Shown: positions 1 to 8,801 of the stretch, piece after piece
Layout of the letters: each line of letters opens with the position of its first letter
Position numbering within the stretch: position 1 is the first letter of the stretch
Source: Pseudomonadota bacterium
Lineage (GTDB): Bacteria > Pseudomonadota > Gammaproteobacteria > Burkholderiales > Burkholderiaceae_C
Direction of reading: 5' to 3'
Length of the DNA: 64,000 bases
Assembly: GCA_018242005.1 (NCBI GenBank)
Contig: JAFECU010000234.1
Span: forward strand, 1 to 64,000
The notes under the pieces: generated by a model
Told to the model about the DNA's origin: nothing
Database searches by the model: none
Seen by the model: only the letters and a program-made list of their open reading frames with translations
Program-made: the position numbers and the translations under genes

Positions 1-61
1 CAGAATAGTAGTGATATTGGGATCCAGGGCGCATGTGCAAAGCGCAGCAAGCTATTGATTT

Positions 62-1192
62 ATGAGTATCGAAATCCGCAACGTAAGCAAGCAGTTCGGC
101 AGCTTCCAGGCGCTGCGCGACGTGAGCCTGGACATCCAGTCGGGCGAGCTGATCGCGCTGCTCGGCCCCTCCGGCTGCGGCAAGACCACGCTTCTGCGCA
201 TCATCGCGGGGCTGGAGACGCCCGACACGGGCAGCATCCATTTCAGCGGCGAGGACACGACCGACGTGCACGTGCGCGAGCGCGGCGTGGGCTTTGTGTT
301 CCAGCATTACGCGCTGTTTCGCCACATGACGGTGTTCGACAACGTGGCCTTCGGCCTGCGCATGAAGCCGCGCCGCGAGCGCCCGGCGGAAGGCGTGATC
401 CGCGACAAGGTCATGAAGCTGCTCAGGCTCGTGCAGCTCGACTGGATTGCCGACCGCTACCCCGCCCAGCTCTCGGGCGGCCAGCGCCAGCGCATTGCCC
501 TGGCGCGCGCGCTGGCGGTGGAGCCCAAGGTGCTGCTGCTGGACGAGCCCTTCGGCGCGCTCGATGCCAAGGTGCGCAAGGAACTGCGCCGCTGGCTGCG
601 CCGCCTGCACGACGAGCTGCACGTGACCAGCATCTTCGTCACCCACGACCAGGAGGAGGCGCTGGAGGTGGCCGACCGCGTGGTCGTCATCAACCAGGGC
701 CGCATCGAGCAGCAGGGCACGCCCCAGCAGGTGTGGGACAACCCGGCCAGCCCCTTTGTCTACGGCTTTCTCGGCGACGTGAACCTGTTCAAGGGCCGCG
801 CCAACGACGGCCGCATCCACCTCGACGAGGGCATGCAGCTCGACAGCCCCGAGGCGCGCCACGCCGACGGCGCCCAGGCCTTCGCCTACGTGCGTCCGCA
901 CGACCTGGACGTGGAGCGCTACAGCGGCCCGGGCCAGGCGCTCGACGCGCACGGCCGCCCGCGCGGCATCGTGGTGCAGCTCACGCGCGCCATCGTCGTC
1001 GGGCCCATCGCGCGGCTGGAACTTATTCCCGAGGGCAGCACCCAATCGGCGGACAATGCGTCTCCGGACACGTTGATCGAGGCGCAGATCCCGGCGCAGC
1101 AGTTCCACGAGATGGGGCTGCGCGAGGGGGAGATGCTGGTCGTCACCCCAAGGCGCGCCAAGGTGTTCCTGGACGAAGCCGCCGGCATCTGA
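62..1192 (+). CDS. cysA: Sulfate/thiosulfate ABC transporter ATP-binding protein CysA
   Basis: This is the ATPase of the sulfate/thiosulfate importer, acting at the cytoplasmic face of the inner membrane with CysT/CysW permeases and a periplasmic binding protein. The 376-residue product has Walker A GPSGCGKT at residues 35-42, signature LSGGQ at 137-141, Walker B VLLLDEP at 157-163 and the switch histidine near 195. A C-terminal regulatory (TOBE-like) segment follows. The [22 protein letters not shown] stretch (given here only as its position, about 78-99) is characteristic of CysA. The permease genes would be expected just left of the window edge. The ATG is retained because the ABC fold begins immediately after it, although no strong ribosome binding site is visible. 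Confidence 0.93.
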   Translation: MSIEIRNVSKQFGSFQALRDVSLDIQSGELIALLGPSGCGKTTLLRIIAGLETPDTGSIHFSGEDTTDVHVRERGVGFVFQHYALFRHMTVFDNVAFGLRMKPRRERPAEGVIRDKVMKLLRLVQLDWIADRYPAQLSGGQRQRIALARALAVEPKVLLLDEPFGALDAKVRKELRRWLRRLHDELHVTSIFVTHDQEEALEVADRVVVINQGRIEQQGTPQQVWDNPASPFVYGFLGDVNLFKGRANDGRIHLDEGMQLDSPEARHADGAQAFAYVRPHDLDVERYSGPGQALDAHGRPRGIVVQLTRAIVVGPIARLELIPEGSTQSADNASPDTLIEAQIPAQQFHEMGLREGEMLVVTPRRAKVFLDEAAGI

Positions 1193-1232
1193 GTCACAGC
1201 GCCGGCGTTATAGGGAAAAGAAAAAAGTGTTG

Positions 1233-1745
1233 ATGAACTGGATAACCGCGGCCCCGCGCCGCACCCTGGTGCTGATCAGTGCCGCCTGTGTCGCCATGCT
1301 GGCTTTTGGTATGTATTTGCAGCATGTGGTGGGCCTGGAGCCATGCCCCATGTGCATAGTGCAGCGGTATGCTCTTATTGGTGTAGCTGTGTTTGCAGGA
1401 CTGGCGGGTGCTGGAAGCCGAAAAACCTGGAGGGTGATCTGGTCCGCGCTGGCGCTGGCTGCGGCGGGCTTCGGCGCCTTCACCGCCGCGCGCCAGAGCT
1501 GGCTGCAGTGGTATCCGCCCGAGGTGGCGACCTGCGGGCGCGACTTCTACGGCATGATTGAGCACTATTCCCTGAGCCGCTCCATCCCCATGATTTTCCG
1601 TGGCTCGGGCGACTGCACGGCGGTGGACTGGACCTTTCTGGGCGGCTCCATCGCCAACTGGTCCTTCGTCGGGTTCACGGCCTTGGGCTTGCTGCTGTTG
1701 GCGCTGTTGCTGCGGTCCGGTGGCGGGCAAGAGAAGTATGCGTAG
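1233..1745 (+). CDS. dsbB: Disulfide bond formation protein B
   Basis: Inner-membrane quinone reductase that reoxidises periplasmic DsbA. The 170-residue protein has four hydrophobic segments. The first periplasmic cysteine pair lies in LEPCPMC, directly followed by the conserved IVQRYA. A second pair of cysteines sits in the periplasmic loop (ATCGRDF and GSGDCTAVDW). I start at the ATG six bases inside a possible GTG start, because the purine-rich GGGAAAAGAAAAA tract is better spaced for it. Length and topology are typical for betaproteobacterial DsbB. It follows cysA by 40 bp and could share its transcript. Confidence 0.93.
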   Translation: MNWITAAPRRTLVLISAACVAMLAFGMYLQHVVGLEPCPMCIVQRYALIGVAVFAGLAGAGSRKTWRVIWSALALAAAGFGAFTAARQSWLQWYPPEVATCGRDFYGMIEHYSLSRSIPMIFRGSGDCTAVDWTFLGGSIANWSFVGFTALGLLLLALLLRSGGGQEKYA

Positions 1746-1757
1746 AATCCACAGCCG

Positions 1758-1785
1758 TTGTTACTGCCGCCAATTTTTGTAAATA
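1758..1785 (+). promoter_or_regulatory. Candidate sigma-70 promoter for the GAF-HD-GYP gene
   Basis: TTGTTA (-35-like, 1758-1763) and TAAATA (-10-like, 1780-1785) are separated by 16 bp in the A/T-rich gap after dsbB. A TG one base upstream of TAAATA makes an extended -10. Assigned by inspection only. Confidence 0.4.
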
Positions 1786-1868
1786 AATGCGACGGCAATC
1801 AACGGCGTGTTCGCGCCGACCGGTGCAATTCAGCCATCGGATTCATTGCTTGACCAGGGGAGGGCTGC

Positions 1869-3500
1869 ATGCCTCATGCATCGCAGAAGTTGCTGAGGCG
1901 TTTGCAGGAGCTCAACGAGGTGGGCCTGGCACTCTCGCGCGAGCGGGACATCGACCTGCTGCTTGAGCGCATCCTGGATGCGGCGCAGACCCTTACCCAT
2001 GCCGATGCGGGCACCCTGTACCGCGTGAGCGACGATGGCAGCGCGCTGCGCTTTGCGCTCGTGCGCACCCATTCGCTGGGGCTGTACCAGGGCGGGCGCT
2101 CGGGGCAGGCGGTGGCGTTCCCCGACCTACCGCTGTACCTGCCCGATGGGCGTGCGAACGACTCGCTGGTGGCCGTGCATGCCGCCGTGCATGACCGCAC
2201 GGTGAGCATTGCCGACGCCTATGGCAATGCCGACTTCGACTTTGCCGGCGCGCGCGCCTTCGACGGGAGCACGGGCTATCGTTCGCGCTCCTTTCTTACG
2301 GTGCCCCTGCGCGACCATGACGACGAGCTGATCGGCGTGCTGCAGCTCATCAATGCCATCGACCCGGCGACGGGTGCGGTGCGCGCGTTCTCTCAGGAGG
2401 ACTGTGGCATCGCAGAGTCGCTGGCCTCGCAGGCCGCGATCGCGGTGACCAACCGCCTGCTCATCACGCAGCACGAGCGCCTGTTCGAGTCCTTCGTAAA
2501 CCTCATCAATCTGGCGATCGACGAGAAGTCGCCCCACACCGGTGGGCATTGCCAGCGTGTGCCGGCCCTGACCATGATGCTGGCCGAGGCCGCCGACGCC
2601 ACGACCGAGGGGCCGCTCGCGGCGTTCAGCATGAGCGAGCGCGACCGCTATGAGCTCAAGATGGCCGGACTTCTGCACGACTGCGGCAAGATCACCACGC
2701 CCGTGCATGTGGTGGACAAGGCCACCAAGCTGCAAACCCTCTACGACCGCATCGGCCTAGTGGATACGCGCTTCGAGGTGCTTCGGCGCGACGCCGAAAT
2801 TGACATGCTGCGCCGCCAACTGGCGCTGCGCCCGCAGGCCGATGCCGCGGCCGAGGTGCAGCTGCAGTGCCGCCTGCAGGCGCAGCTCGAGGAACTGGAC
2901 GCCGAGCGCGCCTTTCTGCGCCACTGCAACCTGGGCAGCGAGGCCATGCGTCCCCACGAGCAGCAACGTGTGCGCGACATCGCCACCCGGCGCCGCTGGC
3001 GCAGTCCGCAGGGGCAGGAGGTGGACTTCCTGTCGCCGGACGAGGTGGAGAACCTGAGCATTCGCTCGGGCACCCTCACGCGGGCGGAGCGCGGCATCGT
3101 CAACCACCACATCGTGGCCACGATCAAGATGCTGGAGAGCCTGCCCTGGCCCCGGCACCTGCGCAACGTGCCGGAATATGCGGGCGGCCACCACGAGCGC
3201 ATGGATGGCAGGGGCTACCCGCGCGGGCTCACGCGCGAGCAGCTGTCATGGCAGGCGCGCATGCTGGGCCTGGCCGACATCTTCGAGGCACTCACCGCCG
3301 CCGACCGGCCCTACAAGCAGGCCATGACGCTGTCGCAGGCACTGACCGTCATGCGCAAGATGCGCGACAGCGGCCATATCGACCCCGATCTGTTCGATGT
3401 GTTCGTGCGCGAGCGCGTCCACCTGCGCTACGCCCGGCAGTTCCTCAAGCCCGCACAGCTGGACCTGCAGGCGCTGCCGGAGCAGGTCACAGCTTCTTGA
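1869..3500 (+). CDS. GAF domain HD-GYP phosphodiesterase
   Basis: Probable cytoplasmic cyclic-di-GMP phosphodiesterase with an N-terminal sensory GAF domain. The 543-residue product carries a GAF region (about residues 10-190). Next come the HD-GYP signatures: THTGGHCQRV-like metal ligands near 220, LLHDCGK near 267-273, and HHERMDGRGYP near 440-450, followed by LADIFEALTAADRPYK. All expected metal-site residues appear present, so it should be active. An unusual insertion of about 110 residues, rich in Glu, Arg and Leu and probably coiled coil, separates the HD and GYP motifs. The start has a good GGGGAGGG ribosome binding site. Its 3' end overlaps the convergent argA by 14 bp. Confidence 0.88.
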   Translation: MPHASQKLLRRLQELNEVGLALSRERDIDLLLERILDAAQTLTHADAGTLYRVSDDGSALRFALVRTHSLGLYQGGRSGQAVAFPDLPLYLPDGRANDSLVAVHAAVHDRTVSIADAYGNADFDFAGARAFDGSTGYRSRSFLTVPLRDHDDELIGVLQLINAIDPATGAVRAFSQEDCGIAESLASQAAIAVTNRLLITQHERLFESFVNLINLAIDEKSPHTGGHCQRVPALTMMLAEAADATTEGPLAAFSMSERDRYELKMAGLLHDCGKITTPVHVVDKATKLQTLYDRIGLVDTRFEVLRRDAEIDMLRRQLALRPQADAAAEVQLQCRLQAQLEELDAERAFLRHCNLGSEAMRPHEQQRVRDIATRRRWRSPQGQEVDFLSPDEVENLSIRSGTLTRAERGIVNHHIVATIKMLESLPWPRHLRNVPEYAGGHHERMDGRGYPRGLTREQLSWQARMLGLADIFEALTAADRPYKQAMTLSQALTVMRKMRDSGHIDPDLFDVFVRERVHLRYARQFLKPAQLDLQALPEQVTAS

Positions 3501-4833
3501 CCAGCACCTGGCTCTTGCGGTCCCAGTTGTACTTGCGCTTGCGCGCCTCGGGCAGCCAGCCGGGGTCCACCGGCGAGAAACCGCGCTTGATGAACCAGTG
3601 CATGGTGCGCGTGGTCAGCACGAAAATGCTCGACAGGCCCAGCATGCGTGCGCGCTGCTCTATGCGCTTGAGCAGCTTCTCGCCGTCGCCCGTGCCCTGG
3701 CTGTTGGGCGAGACGGTGACGGCCGCCATCTCTGCGGTGCCGGCTTCGGGGTAGGGGTAGAGCGCGGCGCAGCCGAAGATCACGCCGTCGTGCTCGATCA
3801 GGGTGTAGGCGGCGATGTCGCGCTCGATTTCGGTTCGATCGCGCTTGACCAGTGTGCCGTCCTTCTCGAAGGGCTCGATGAGCTGAAGGATGCCGCCCAC
3901 GTCGTCGGCCGTGGCCTCGCGCAACTCTTCGAGCTTTTCATCGACGATCATGGTGCCTATGCCGTCATGCACGTAAATCTCCAGCAGCAGCGCCCCGTCG
4001 ACGGCGAACGGGATGATGTGGCTGCGCTCCACGCCATGCTCGCAGGCACGCACGCAATGCTGCAGGTAGAAGGCCGGGTCCGCGGGGCTTTGGGCTGCTG
4101 GCATCTGGGTCAGCAGCTGGCGCGCCTGGGCCAGCGGCAGTTCGGTGTCTATGGGGTTGTCGTCGCTCTCGGGTTCCTGGGGGCGCGTGCGTATGCCCGG
4201 CACTTCCGACAGGAACAGCAGCTTGTCGGCCTTGAGCTCGCTGGCCACGCGCGTGGCCACCTCTTCCATGGCGAGGTTGAAGGCCTCGCCCGTGGGCGAG
4301 AAGCCAAACGGCGAGATCAGCACCATGGCCTCTGATTCGAGCGAGCGGCGTATGCCTGCCACGTCCACCTTGCGCACCAGGCCCGTGTGCTGGAAGTCCA
4401 CGCCATCGACGATGCCCACGGGCCGAGCCGTGAGGAAGTTGCCCGAGATCACGCGCACGCGCGCCCCGGCCATGGGCGTGTTGGGCAGGCCCTGGCTGAA
4501 GGCGGCCTCGATCTCGTAGCGCAGCTGGCCGGCCGCCTCCTGCGCGCAGTCCAGGGCCACCGGGTCGGTGATGCGCATGCCATGGGAATACCGGGCGGCA
4601 TGACCCTTGGCCGCGAGCTGTTCATTCACCTGCGGTCTAAAGCCGTGCACCAGCACGATCTTCACGCCCATGGCCTGGATCATGGCCAGGTCCTGAACGA
4701 TGCTCTGCAGCTTGCCCGCGGCAATGGCCTCGCCCGTCAGGCCCACCACGAAAGTCTGGTGCCGGAACTTGTGGATGTACGGCGCCACGGAGCGAAACCA
4801 GGGGACGAAGGTGAAGTTGAAGACCGTGGACAT
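3487..4833 (-). CDS. argA: N-acetylglutamate synthase (amino-acid N-acetyltransferase)
   Basis: Catalyses the first step of arginine synthesis, acetyl-CoA plus glutamate to N-acetylglutamate, in the cytoplasm. The 448-residue protein has an N-terminal amino-acid-kinase-like domain (TFVVGLTGEAI onward) and a C-terminal GNAT acetyltransferase domain with the acetyl-CoA loop SPNSQGTGDGEKLL. This two-domain layout is that of classical ArgA. An upstream in-frame extension of 61 residues is low-complexity and basic, so I start at MSTVFNFTF, where family homology begins. It is transcribed alone, converging on the GAF-HD-GYP gene. Confidence 0.92.
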   Translation of the reverse strand: MSTVFNFTFVPWFRSVAPYIHKFRHQTFVVGLTGEAIAAGKLQSIVQDLAMIQAMGVKIVLVHGFRPQVNEQLAAKGHAARYSHGMRITDPVALDCAQEAAGQLRYEIEAAFSQGLPNTPMAGARVRVISGNFLTARPVGIVDGVDFQHTGLVRKVDVAGIRRSLESEAMVLISPFGFSPTGEAFNLAMEEVATRVASELKADKLLFLSEVPGIRTRPQEPESDDNPIDTELPLAQARQLLTQMPAAQSPADPAFYLQHCVRACEHGVERSHIIPFAVDGALLLEIYVHDGIGTMIVDEKLEELREATADDVGGILQLIEPFEKDGTLVKRDRTEIERDIAAYTLIEHDGVIFGCAALYPYPEAGTAEMAAVTVSPNSQGTGDGEKLLKRIEQRARMLGLSSIFVLTTRTMHWFIKRGFSPVDPGWLPEARKRKYNWDRKSQVLVKKL

Positions 4834-5136
4834 GGGCAGTGGCGCGGGCAAAGAACGGACGAAGAAAAAACGCCTGCGGCCCCCACGCCATCCCGATGGT
4901 GGCAGCGGCGCCTGCAAGCGCAGCGCGCAGTGTAGCGGCTGCCGCCGCGCCGTGCCCAGCGCGCGGATCCGCTGGTGGGCATTGCTTTCAATTTGATAGC
5001 TATTGGCGCTTGTCATCCGTTGAAAGTGACCGGAATCAGCCTGGACTCACCAGGGATAAGTCGCGGACAGCCGGTGTCCGGGCAGCGAAATTCCCGTTCG
5101 GGGCACGGCTGCTGTGACAGCGGCCGCTGCGTGCCG
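4834..5136. other. Gene-free stretch of about 300 bp upstream of argA
   Basis: This lies between argA and the tail of the acyltransferase gene on the same strand and should contain the argA promoter. I see half a copy of the dispersed hairpin repeat (4988-5016). There is also a small hairpin, CGGACA / TGTCCG with a five-base loop, near 5067-5083. No convincing open frame with protein-like composition is present. Confidence 0.5.
4988..5016 (-). repeat. Half copy of the dispersed hairpin repeat
   Basis: The + strand reads TCAATTTGATAGCTATTGGC followed by GCTTGTCAT. Read on the minus strand it matches the 3' half (CAAGCGC, then AGCTAT, then an A/T tract) of the fuller copies at 12901, 53302, 55231 and 58301. 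The 5' half is missing. Confidence 0.45.
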
Positions 5137-6360
5137 TCAACGTCCGTGGTGTGCGGGCAGGGTAGGTCCCGCGTTTGTCGGGCCACGTGGCCGCGCCTTG
5201 GGTGCGGGCGCTGCATGGGGCACGGGTCGGGCGTCGCGCCTGCGCAGTGCCCAGCGCTCGATGCTGTAGTAGGACAAAGCAGCCAGCGCCGTCGAGATGA
5301 ACAAGCCCAGCAGCACAACCATGGGCCAGGGCAGGTCGGCGCGCAGGTAGCGCACCACCGGGTAATGCCACAGGTAGATGCCGTAGGACAGCTTGCCGAG
5401 CCAGACCAGCGGCGCAGCGCTCAGCATCTCGTACACCGCGCCGCGGCGCTGCAGCAGCGCCAGCAGCACGACCACGGTCGCGCCTTCCACCACCGTCATG
5501 CCCCAGGCCATCGCATTCATGTCGTCCCAGGCCTGGGCCATGAGCAGGGGCACGGCCAGCACCAGCCACATGAAGTGCGTCAGATGTCGGCATAGCGCCG
5601 TGAACCAGGCCGGTCGCTCCAGCACCAGCGCCGCCAGCATGCTGCCGGTCAGCAGCCCCGTGGCGCGGGTGTCGAAGCGAAAGAATATCTCGTAGAACTG
5701 TTGGCCGGCCAGCACCCACAGCAGGCGCCAGGCCCAGGCCAGCAACAGCAGCACGGCGACGCGGCTCCACAGCCTGCCGCGCGGGGTGATGCGTGCCAGC
5801 ACCACGAGCAGCGGCGGCCACACCAGGTAGAAATGTTCCTCCACTGAAAGCGACCACATGTGCAGCAGCGTGGCCGGGCTGTCGAAAAAGGCAATGCCAT
5901 AGTCGGCCAGGTACAGCAGCGACACCAGGGCGTCCGAGTACACATCGTTCAGCCCCGGCCACAGCATGGGCGCGAAGACGCAGTAGGCCAGCAGCAGCAG
6001 CGCCAGCGCCGGCGTCAGGCGCCAGAGGCGCCGGCGGTAGAAGCGCCAGTAGTCCAGGCGCCCCGTACTTTGCAGCTCCTTCAGCAACAGCGTGGTGATC
6101 AGGAAGCCGCTGAGCACGAAGAACAGGTCCACGCCGTAGAACGCGCCGTCGAACAACGGGGCGTGTGCGTGCGACAGGACGACGAGAAGAATGGCCACGC
6201 CGCGTAAGCCGTCCAGGGCTGGGTTGTAGGCCAGGGCGTTGGAGGGATCGCCCTGCGTGGTGGCGTCGTCGCGTCGGGTGTGGAGAGTCTTGTGGGGCAA
6301 AACGGGTCTGGCTGGTGCGCTCGGGCACCGCATCTGCGGCGCGCAGTGGGTTGTCGACAT
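5137..6360 (-). CDS. Acyltransferase 3 family membrane protein (OafA/YrhL-like)
   Basis: Multi-pass inner-membrane acyltransferase of the type that O-acetylates polysaccharides or lipids; the true substrate cannot be read from sequence. The 407-residue protein begins its conserved domain at YNPALDGLRG (about residue 45), followed by the family histidine in VVLSHAHAP. It carries ten or so hydrophobic segments, the WSLSVEEHFYLVWP motif, and a final YGIYLWHYPV. The C-terminal tail is basic and Pro/Ala-rich. The first 44 residues are poorly conserved, so the true start could be further in. It is monocistronic, with no polysaccharide genes alongside to suggest a target. Confidence 0.85.
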   Translation of the reverse strand: MSTTHCAPQMRCPSAPARPVLPHKTLHTRRDDATTQGDPSNALAYNPALDGLRGVAILLVVLSHAHAPLFDGAFYGVDLFFVLSGFLITTLLLKELQSTGRLDYWRFYRRRLWRLTPALALLLLAYCVFAPMLWPGLNDVYSDALVSLLYLADYGIAFFDSPATLLHMWSLSVEEHFYLVWPPLLVVLARITPRGRLWSRVAVLLLLAWAWRLLWVLAGQQFYEIFFRFDTRATGLLTGSMLAALVLERPAWFTALCRHLTHFMWLVLAVPLLMAQAWDDMNAMAWGMTVVEGATVVVLLALLQRRGAVYEMLSAAPLVWLGKLSYGIYLWHYPVVRYLRADLPWPMVVLLGLFISTALAALSYYSIERWALRRRDARPVPHAAPAPKARPRGPTNAGPTLPAHHGR

Positions 6361-6676
6361 CGCCGGCTATCCCCGAGGGGCGGCACGAAATTCGCCGCGG
6401 GAGAGCCACGGCCAGGCTTGAGGCGGCACCCTGTTGTGGGGTGCGGGGCATGCACGCCGCGCATGCCGCCCTGGATCAGCGTCCAGTGCGGCAAATTCTA
6501 GGGAGGGGAGTTGGCATAAGTCGTAGCCAAGTGTCAGCATTCATCAGGAATGATGACTTTTGTGCAGTCCCCGGCTGATGGGCTCCTCCTCGGAAGCGTT
6601 GTCTTGGCACAGGCGTGCTTTGTTACCTTTTTGGGCCTGCAGCCATTGCACGTCAAATGCCTGCAGCTCCTGTTTT
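6361..6676. other. Gene-free stretch of about 315 bp
   Basis: This separates the acyltransferase gene from the LuxR regulator gene, both on the minus strand. It should hold the acyltransferase promoter and the regulator's 3' end. It contains a short hairpin around CATTC/GAATG near 6538-6554 and two CCTGCAG direct repeats near 6637-6664. I see no protein-coding frame worth calling. Confidence 0.5.
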
Positions 6677-7222
6677 TCAAGCGGCCAGGAGCTTTTGCAC
6701 CAGGTCGGCAGCCGTTGACGCCGCGTACTTGCGCATCAGCCGCGCACGGTAGATCTCCACCGTGCGGTGGCTGATGTCGAGCGCGCGGCCGATCTCCTTG
6801 GAGGTCATGCCGTCGAGCAGGCGCGCCGCGACCTCGCGTTCGCGCGCGGTGAGCTCGGCCTTTACGGGCCGCTGGGCGGAAAGATCCTCGAAGCTCCAGA
6901 TGCCCGAGGCATGGGGGTCGTCGCGATCGAGGGCACGGCCCGACACGTGACACCAGAAGGTCTCGCCGTTGGCGCGCTTCATGATGCGGTTGTCGGCGTA
7001 ATGGCCGCGCGCGTTCAGTATCGGTTCCATGCGCCTGCCCAGGCGCTCGTATTCCTCGGCCGTCGGATACAGAATGCGAAAGGACTGGCCGATGAGGAGT
7101 TCGCGCGAGGCGCCGAACATCTCGCACAGATGGCTATTGCAGTCCACCATGGTGCGGTGGCGCGAAATCACCAGCCCCACGGGTGCCAACTCAAAGGCGA
7201 GGCGGTAGTCGGCAACATTCAT
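6677..7222 (-). CDS. PAS domain LuxR-family transcriptional regulator
   Basis: DNA-binding regulator, 181 residues. The N-terminal PAS fold (about residues 1-115) begins LAFELAPVGLVISRHR and contains FRILYPTAEEY and NGETFWCHVSGRAL. The C-terminal LuxR/FixJ helix-turn-helix (about 120-178) has the sequence LTAREREVAARLLDGMTSKE followed by RTVEIYRARLMRK. There is no receiver domain, so it probably senses a small ligand or redox state through PAS. It is divergent from scoAB with a perfect 7-bp inverted repeat between them, which makes the CoA-transferase operon its most likely target. That target is inferred from position, not shown. Confidence 0.88.
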   Translation of the reverse strand: MNVADYRLAFELAPVGLVISRHRTMVDCNSHLCEMFGASRELLIGQSFRILYPTAEEYERLGRRMEPILNARGHYADNRIMKRANGETFWCHVSGRALDRDDPHASGIWSFEDLSAQRPVKAELTAREREVAARLLDGMTSKEIGRALDISHRTVEIYRARLMRKYAASTAADLVQKLLAA

Positions 7223-7243
7223 AGTGGTGCAAGTCTTTAGGGA

Positions 7244-7269
7244 ATACTACTTAAGCAGATACGTAGTAT
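7244..7269. promoter_or_regulatory. Inverted repeat between LuxR regulator and scoA
   Basis: ATACTAC (7244-7250) and GTAGTAT (7263-7269) are perfect reverse complements with 12 bp between them, so the arm centres are 19 bp apart. The repeat sits about 35-60 bp upstream of the scoA start and 22 bp from the regulator start. It is a likely operator for the PAS-LuxR protein, though binding is inferred. Confidence 0.5.
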
Positions 7270-7303
7270 CGTAGCGAATCGAACTAGCACCCAGGAGACA
7301 GTA

Positions 7304-8011
7304 GTGAAAAAGCTTTACCCCTCTGCGGCCGAGGCGCTCAAGGGCGTCGTGGCGGATGGCCAGCTGCTGGCCGTAGGCGGCTTCGGCCTGTGCGGCATCC
7401 CCGAGGCGTTGATCGATGCGCTCTGCGCCAGCGGCGTCAAGGACCTCACGGTGATTTCCAACAACGCCGGTGTCGATGGCTTTGGCCTGGGCAAGCTGCT
7501 CAACACGCGCCAGATCAAGAAGATGATCAGCTCCTACGTGGGCGAGAACAAGGAGTTCGAGCGCCAGTACCTGGCCGGCGAGCTGGAGCTGGAGTTCACG
7601 CCCCAGGGCACGCTGGCCGAGAAGCTGCGCGCCGGCGGCGCGGGCATTCCGGCCTTCTTCACCAAGACCGGCGTGGGCACCATCGTGGCCGAGGGCAAGG
7701 AGTTGCGCGATTTCGATGGCCACACCTATGTCATGGAGCGCTCCCTGGTGCCCGACGTGGCGCTGGTCAAGGCCCACCGCGCGGACAAGAGCGGCAACCT
7801 GCAGTTCCGCCTGACGGCGCGCAACTTCAATCCGGCCGCGGCCATGGCCGGCAAGCTCTGCATCGTAGAGGTCGAGGAGATCGTCGAGACCGGGGCCATG
7901 GTGCCCGACGAAATCCACCTGCCCGGCATCTACGTGCACCGCATCGTGCACAACCCTCATCCCGAGAAGCGCATCGAGAAGCGTACCCTGAGCGAGAAAA
8001 AAGGAGACTGA
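7304..8011 (+). CDS. scoA: Succinyl-CoA:3-ketoacid CoA-transferase subunit A
   Basis: Alpha subunit of the enzyme that moves CoA from succinyl-CoA to acetoacetate, feeding ketone bodies or PHB breakdown products into acetyl-CoA. The 235-residue protein contains [17 protein letters not shown], the nucleotide-binding [12 protein letters not shown], and the long [20 protein letters not shown] block of family I CoA-transferases. It starts at GTG, supported by AGGAG five bases upstream of the start. Subunit B follows with a two-base gap, so the two are translated together. The divergent PAS-LuxR gene is the probable regulator. Confidence 0.93.
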   Translation: MKKLYPSAAEALKGVVADGQLLAVGGFGLCGIPEALIDALCASGVKDLTVISNNAGVDGFGLGKLLNTRQIKKMISSYVGENKEFERQYLAGELELEFTPQGTLAEKLRAGGAGIPAFFTKTGVGTIVAEGKELRDFDGHTYVMERSLVPDVALVKAHRADKSGNLQFRLTARNFNPAAAMAGKLCIVEVEEIVETGAMVPDEIHLPGIYVHRIVHNPHPEKRIEKRTLSEKKGD

Positions 8012-8013
8012 CC

Positions 8014-8652
8014 ATGCCGTGGACCCAAGAACAGATGGCCGCACGCGCGGCGCAGGAGCTGCAGGACGGCTTTTATGTGAACCTCGGCATCGGCATCCCT
8101 ACGCTGGTGGCCAACTACACGGGCGACAAGGAAGTGTGGCTGCAGTCCGAGAACGGGATGCTGGGCATAGGCCCGTTCCCCACCGAGGATGAGGTCGATG
8201 CCGACCTCATCAACGCCGGCAAGCAGACGGTGACGACCATCGCCGGATCGTCCATCTTCGGCAGCCATGAGAGCTTTGCCATGATCCGCGGGGGCAAGAT
8301 CAACCTGTCCATCCTGGGCGCCATGCAGGTCAGCGAAAAGGGCGACCTGGCCAACTGGATGATCCCCGGCAAGATGGTCAAGGGCATGGGCGGCGCCATG
8401 GACCTGGTGGCCGGCGTCAAGCGCGTGATCGTGCTCATGGAGCATGTGGCCAAGAAGAAGGACGGCAGCACCGACCTGAAGATTCTGCCCCAGTGCACGC
8501 TGCCGTTGACCGGCGTGGGCGTGGTCAACCGCATCATCACCGACCTGGGCGTGATGGACGTCACGCCCCAGGGCCTCAAGCTCGTGGAGCTCGCTCCCGG
8601 TGTGAGCTTCGAGGACATACAGTCCAAGACCGGCGTGACGCTGCTGCGCTGA
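8014..8652 (+). CDS. scoB: Succinyl-CoA:3-ketoacid CoA-transferase subunit B
   Basis: Beta subunit of the 3-oxoacid CoA-transferase, 212 residues. It carries the catalytic glutamate in [12 protein letters not shown], the glycine-rich [11 protein letters not shown] near the N terminus, and the [14 protein letters not shown] block typical of the family. An AAGGAG ribosome binding site lies within the end of scoA. A strong intrinsic terminator follows 50 bases after the stop, so scoAB forms a closed two-gene operon. Confidence 0.94.
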   Translation: MPWTQEQMAARAAQELQDGFYVNLGIGIPTLVANYTGDKEVWLQSENGMLGIGPFPTEDEVDADLINAGKQTVTTIAGSSIFGSHESFAMIRGGKINLSILGAMQVSEKGDLANWMIPGKMVKGMGGAMDLVAGVKRVIVLMEHVAKKKDGSTDLKILPQCTLPLTGVGVVNRIITDLGVMDVTPQGLKLVELAPGVSFEDIQSKTGVTLLR

Positions 8653-8705
8653 TCTGATCCGTTGCCGGCGGCCCCGCCCAGTCGGGGTGTTGCCACCCAA
8701 GCGAC

Positions 8706-8730
8706 AAGCCGGGACGAATGCCCGGCTTTT
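8706..8730 (+). terminator. Rho-independent terminator after scoB
   Basis: AAGCCGGG pairs with CCCGGCTT around a seven-base loop and is followed by a T run (TTTT, then CGCCTTTTT). It lies about 55 bases after the scoB stop and ahead of the next gene. Confidence 0.8.
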
Positions 8731-8801
8731 CGCCTTTTTGCCTGCCGGCAAAGCGCCGTATAGTCGGCGCTGCCCTTTGTGAACGTTCCCCATCCCTACG
8801 C

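Noticed and set aside
2-58. Possible C-terminal end of a sulfate permease gene before cysA
   Set aside because: A frame ends with TGA at 56-58, but the 18 visible residues are too few and do not resemble the CysW end I would expect.
4834-5016. N-terminal extension of ArgA by 61 residues
   Set aside because: The extension is Arg/Pro-rich, includes the half repeat, and lies outside the conserved domain; the internal ATG fits the family length.
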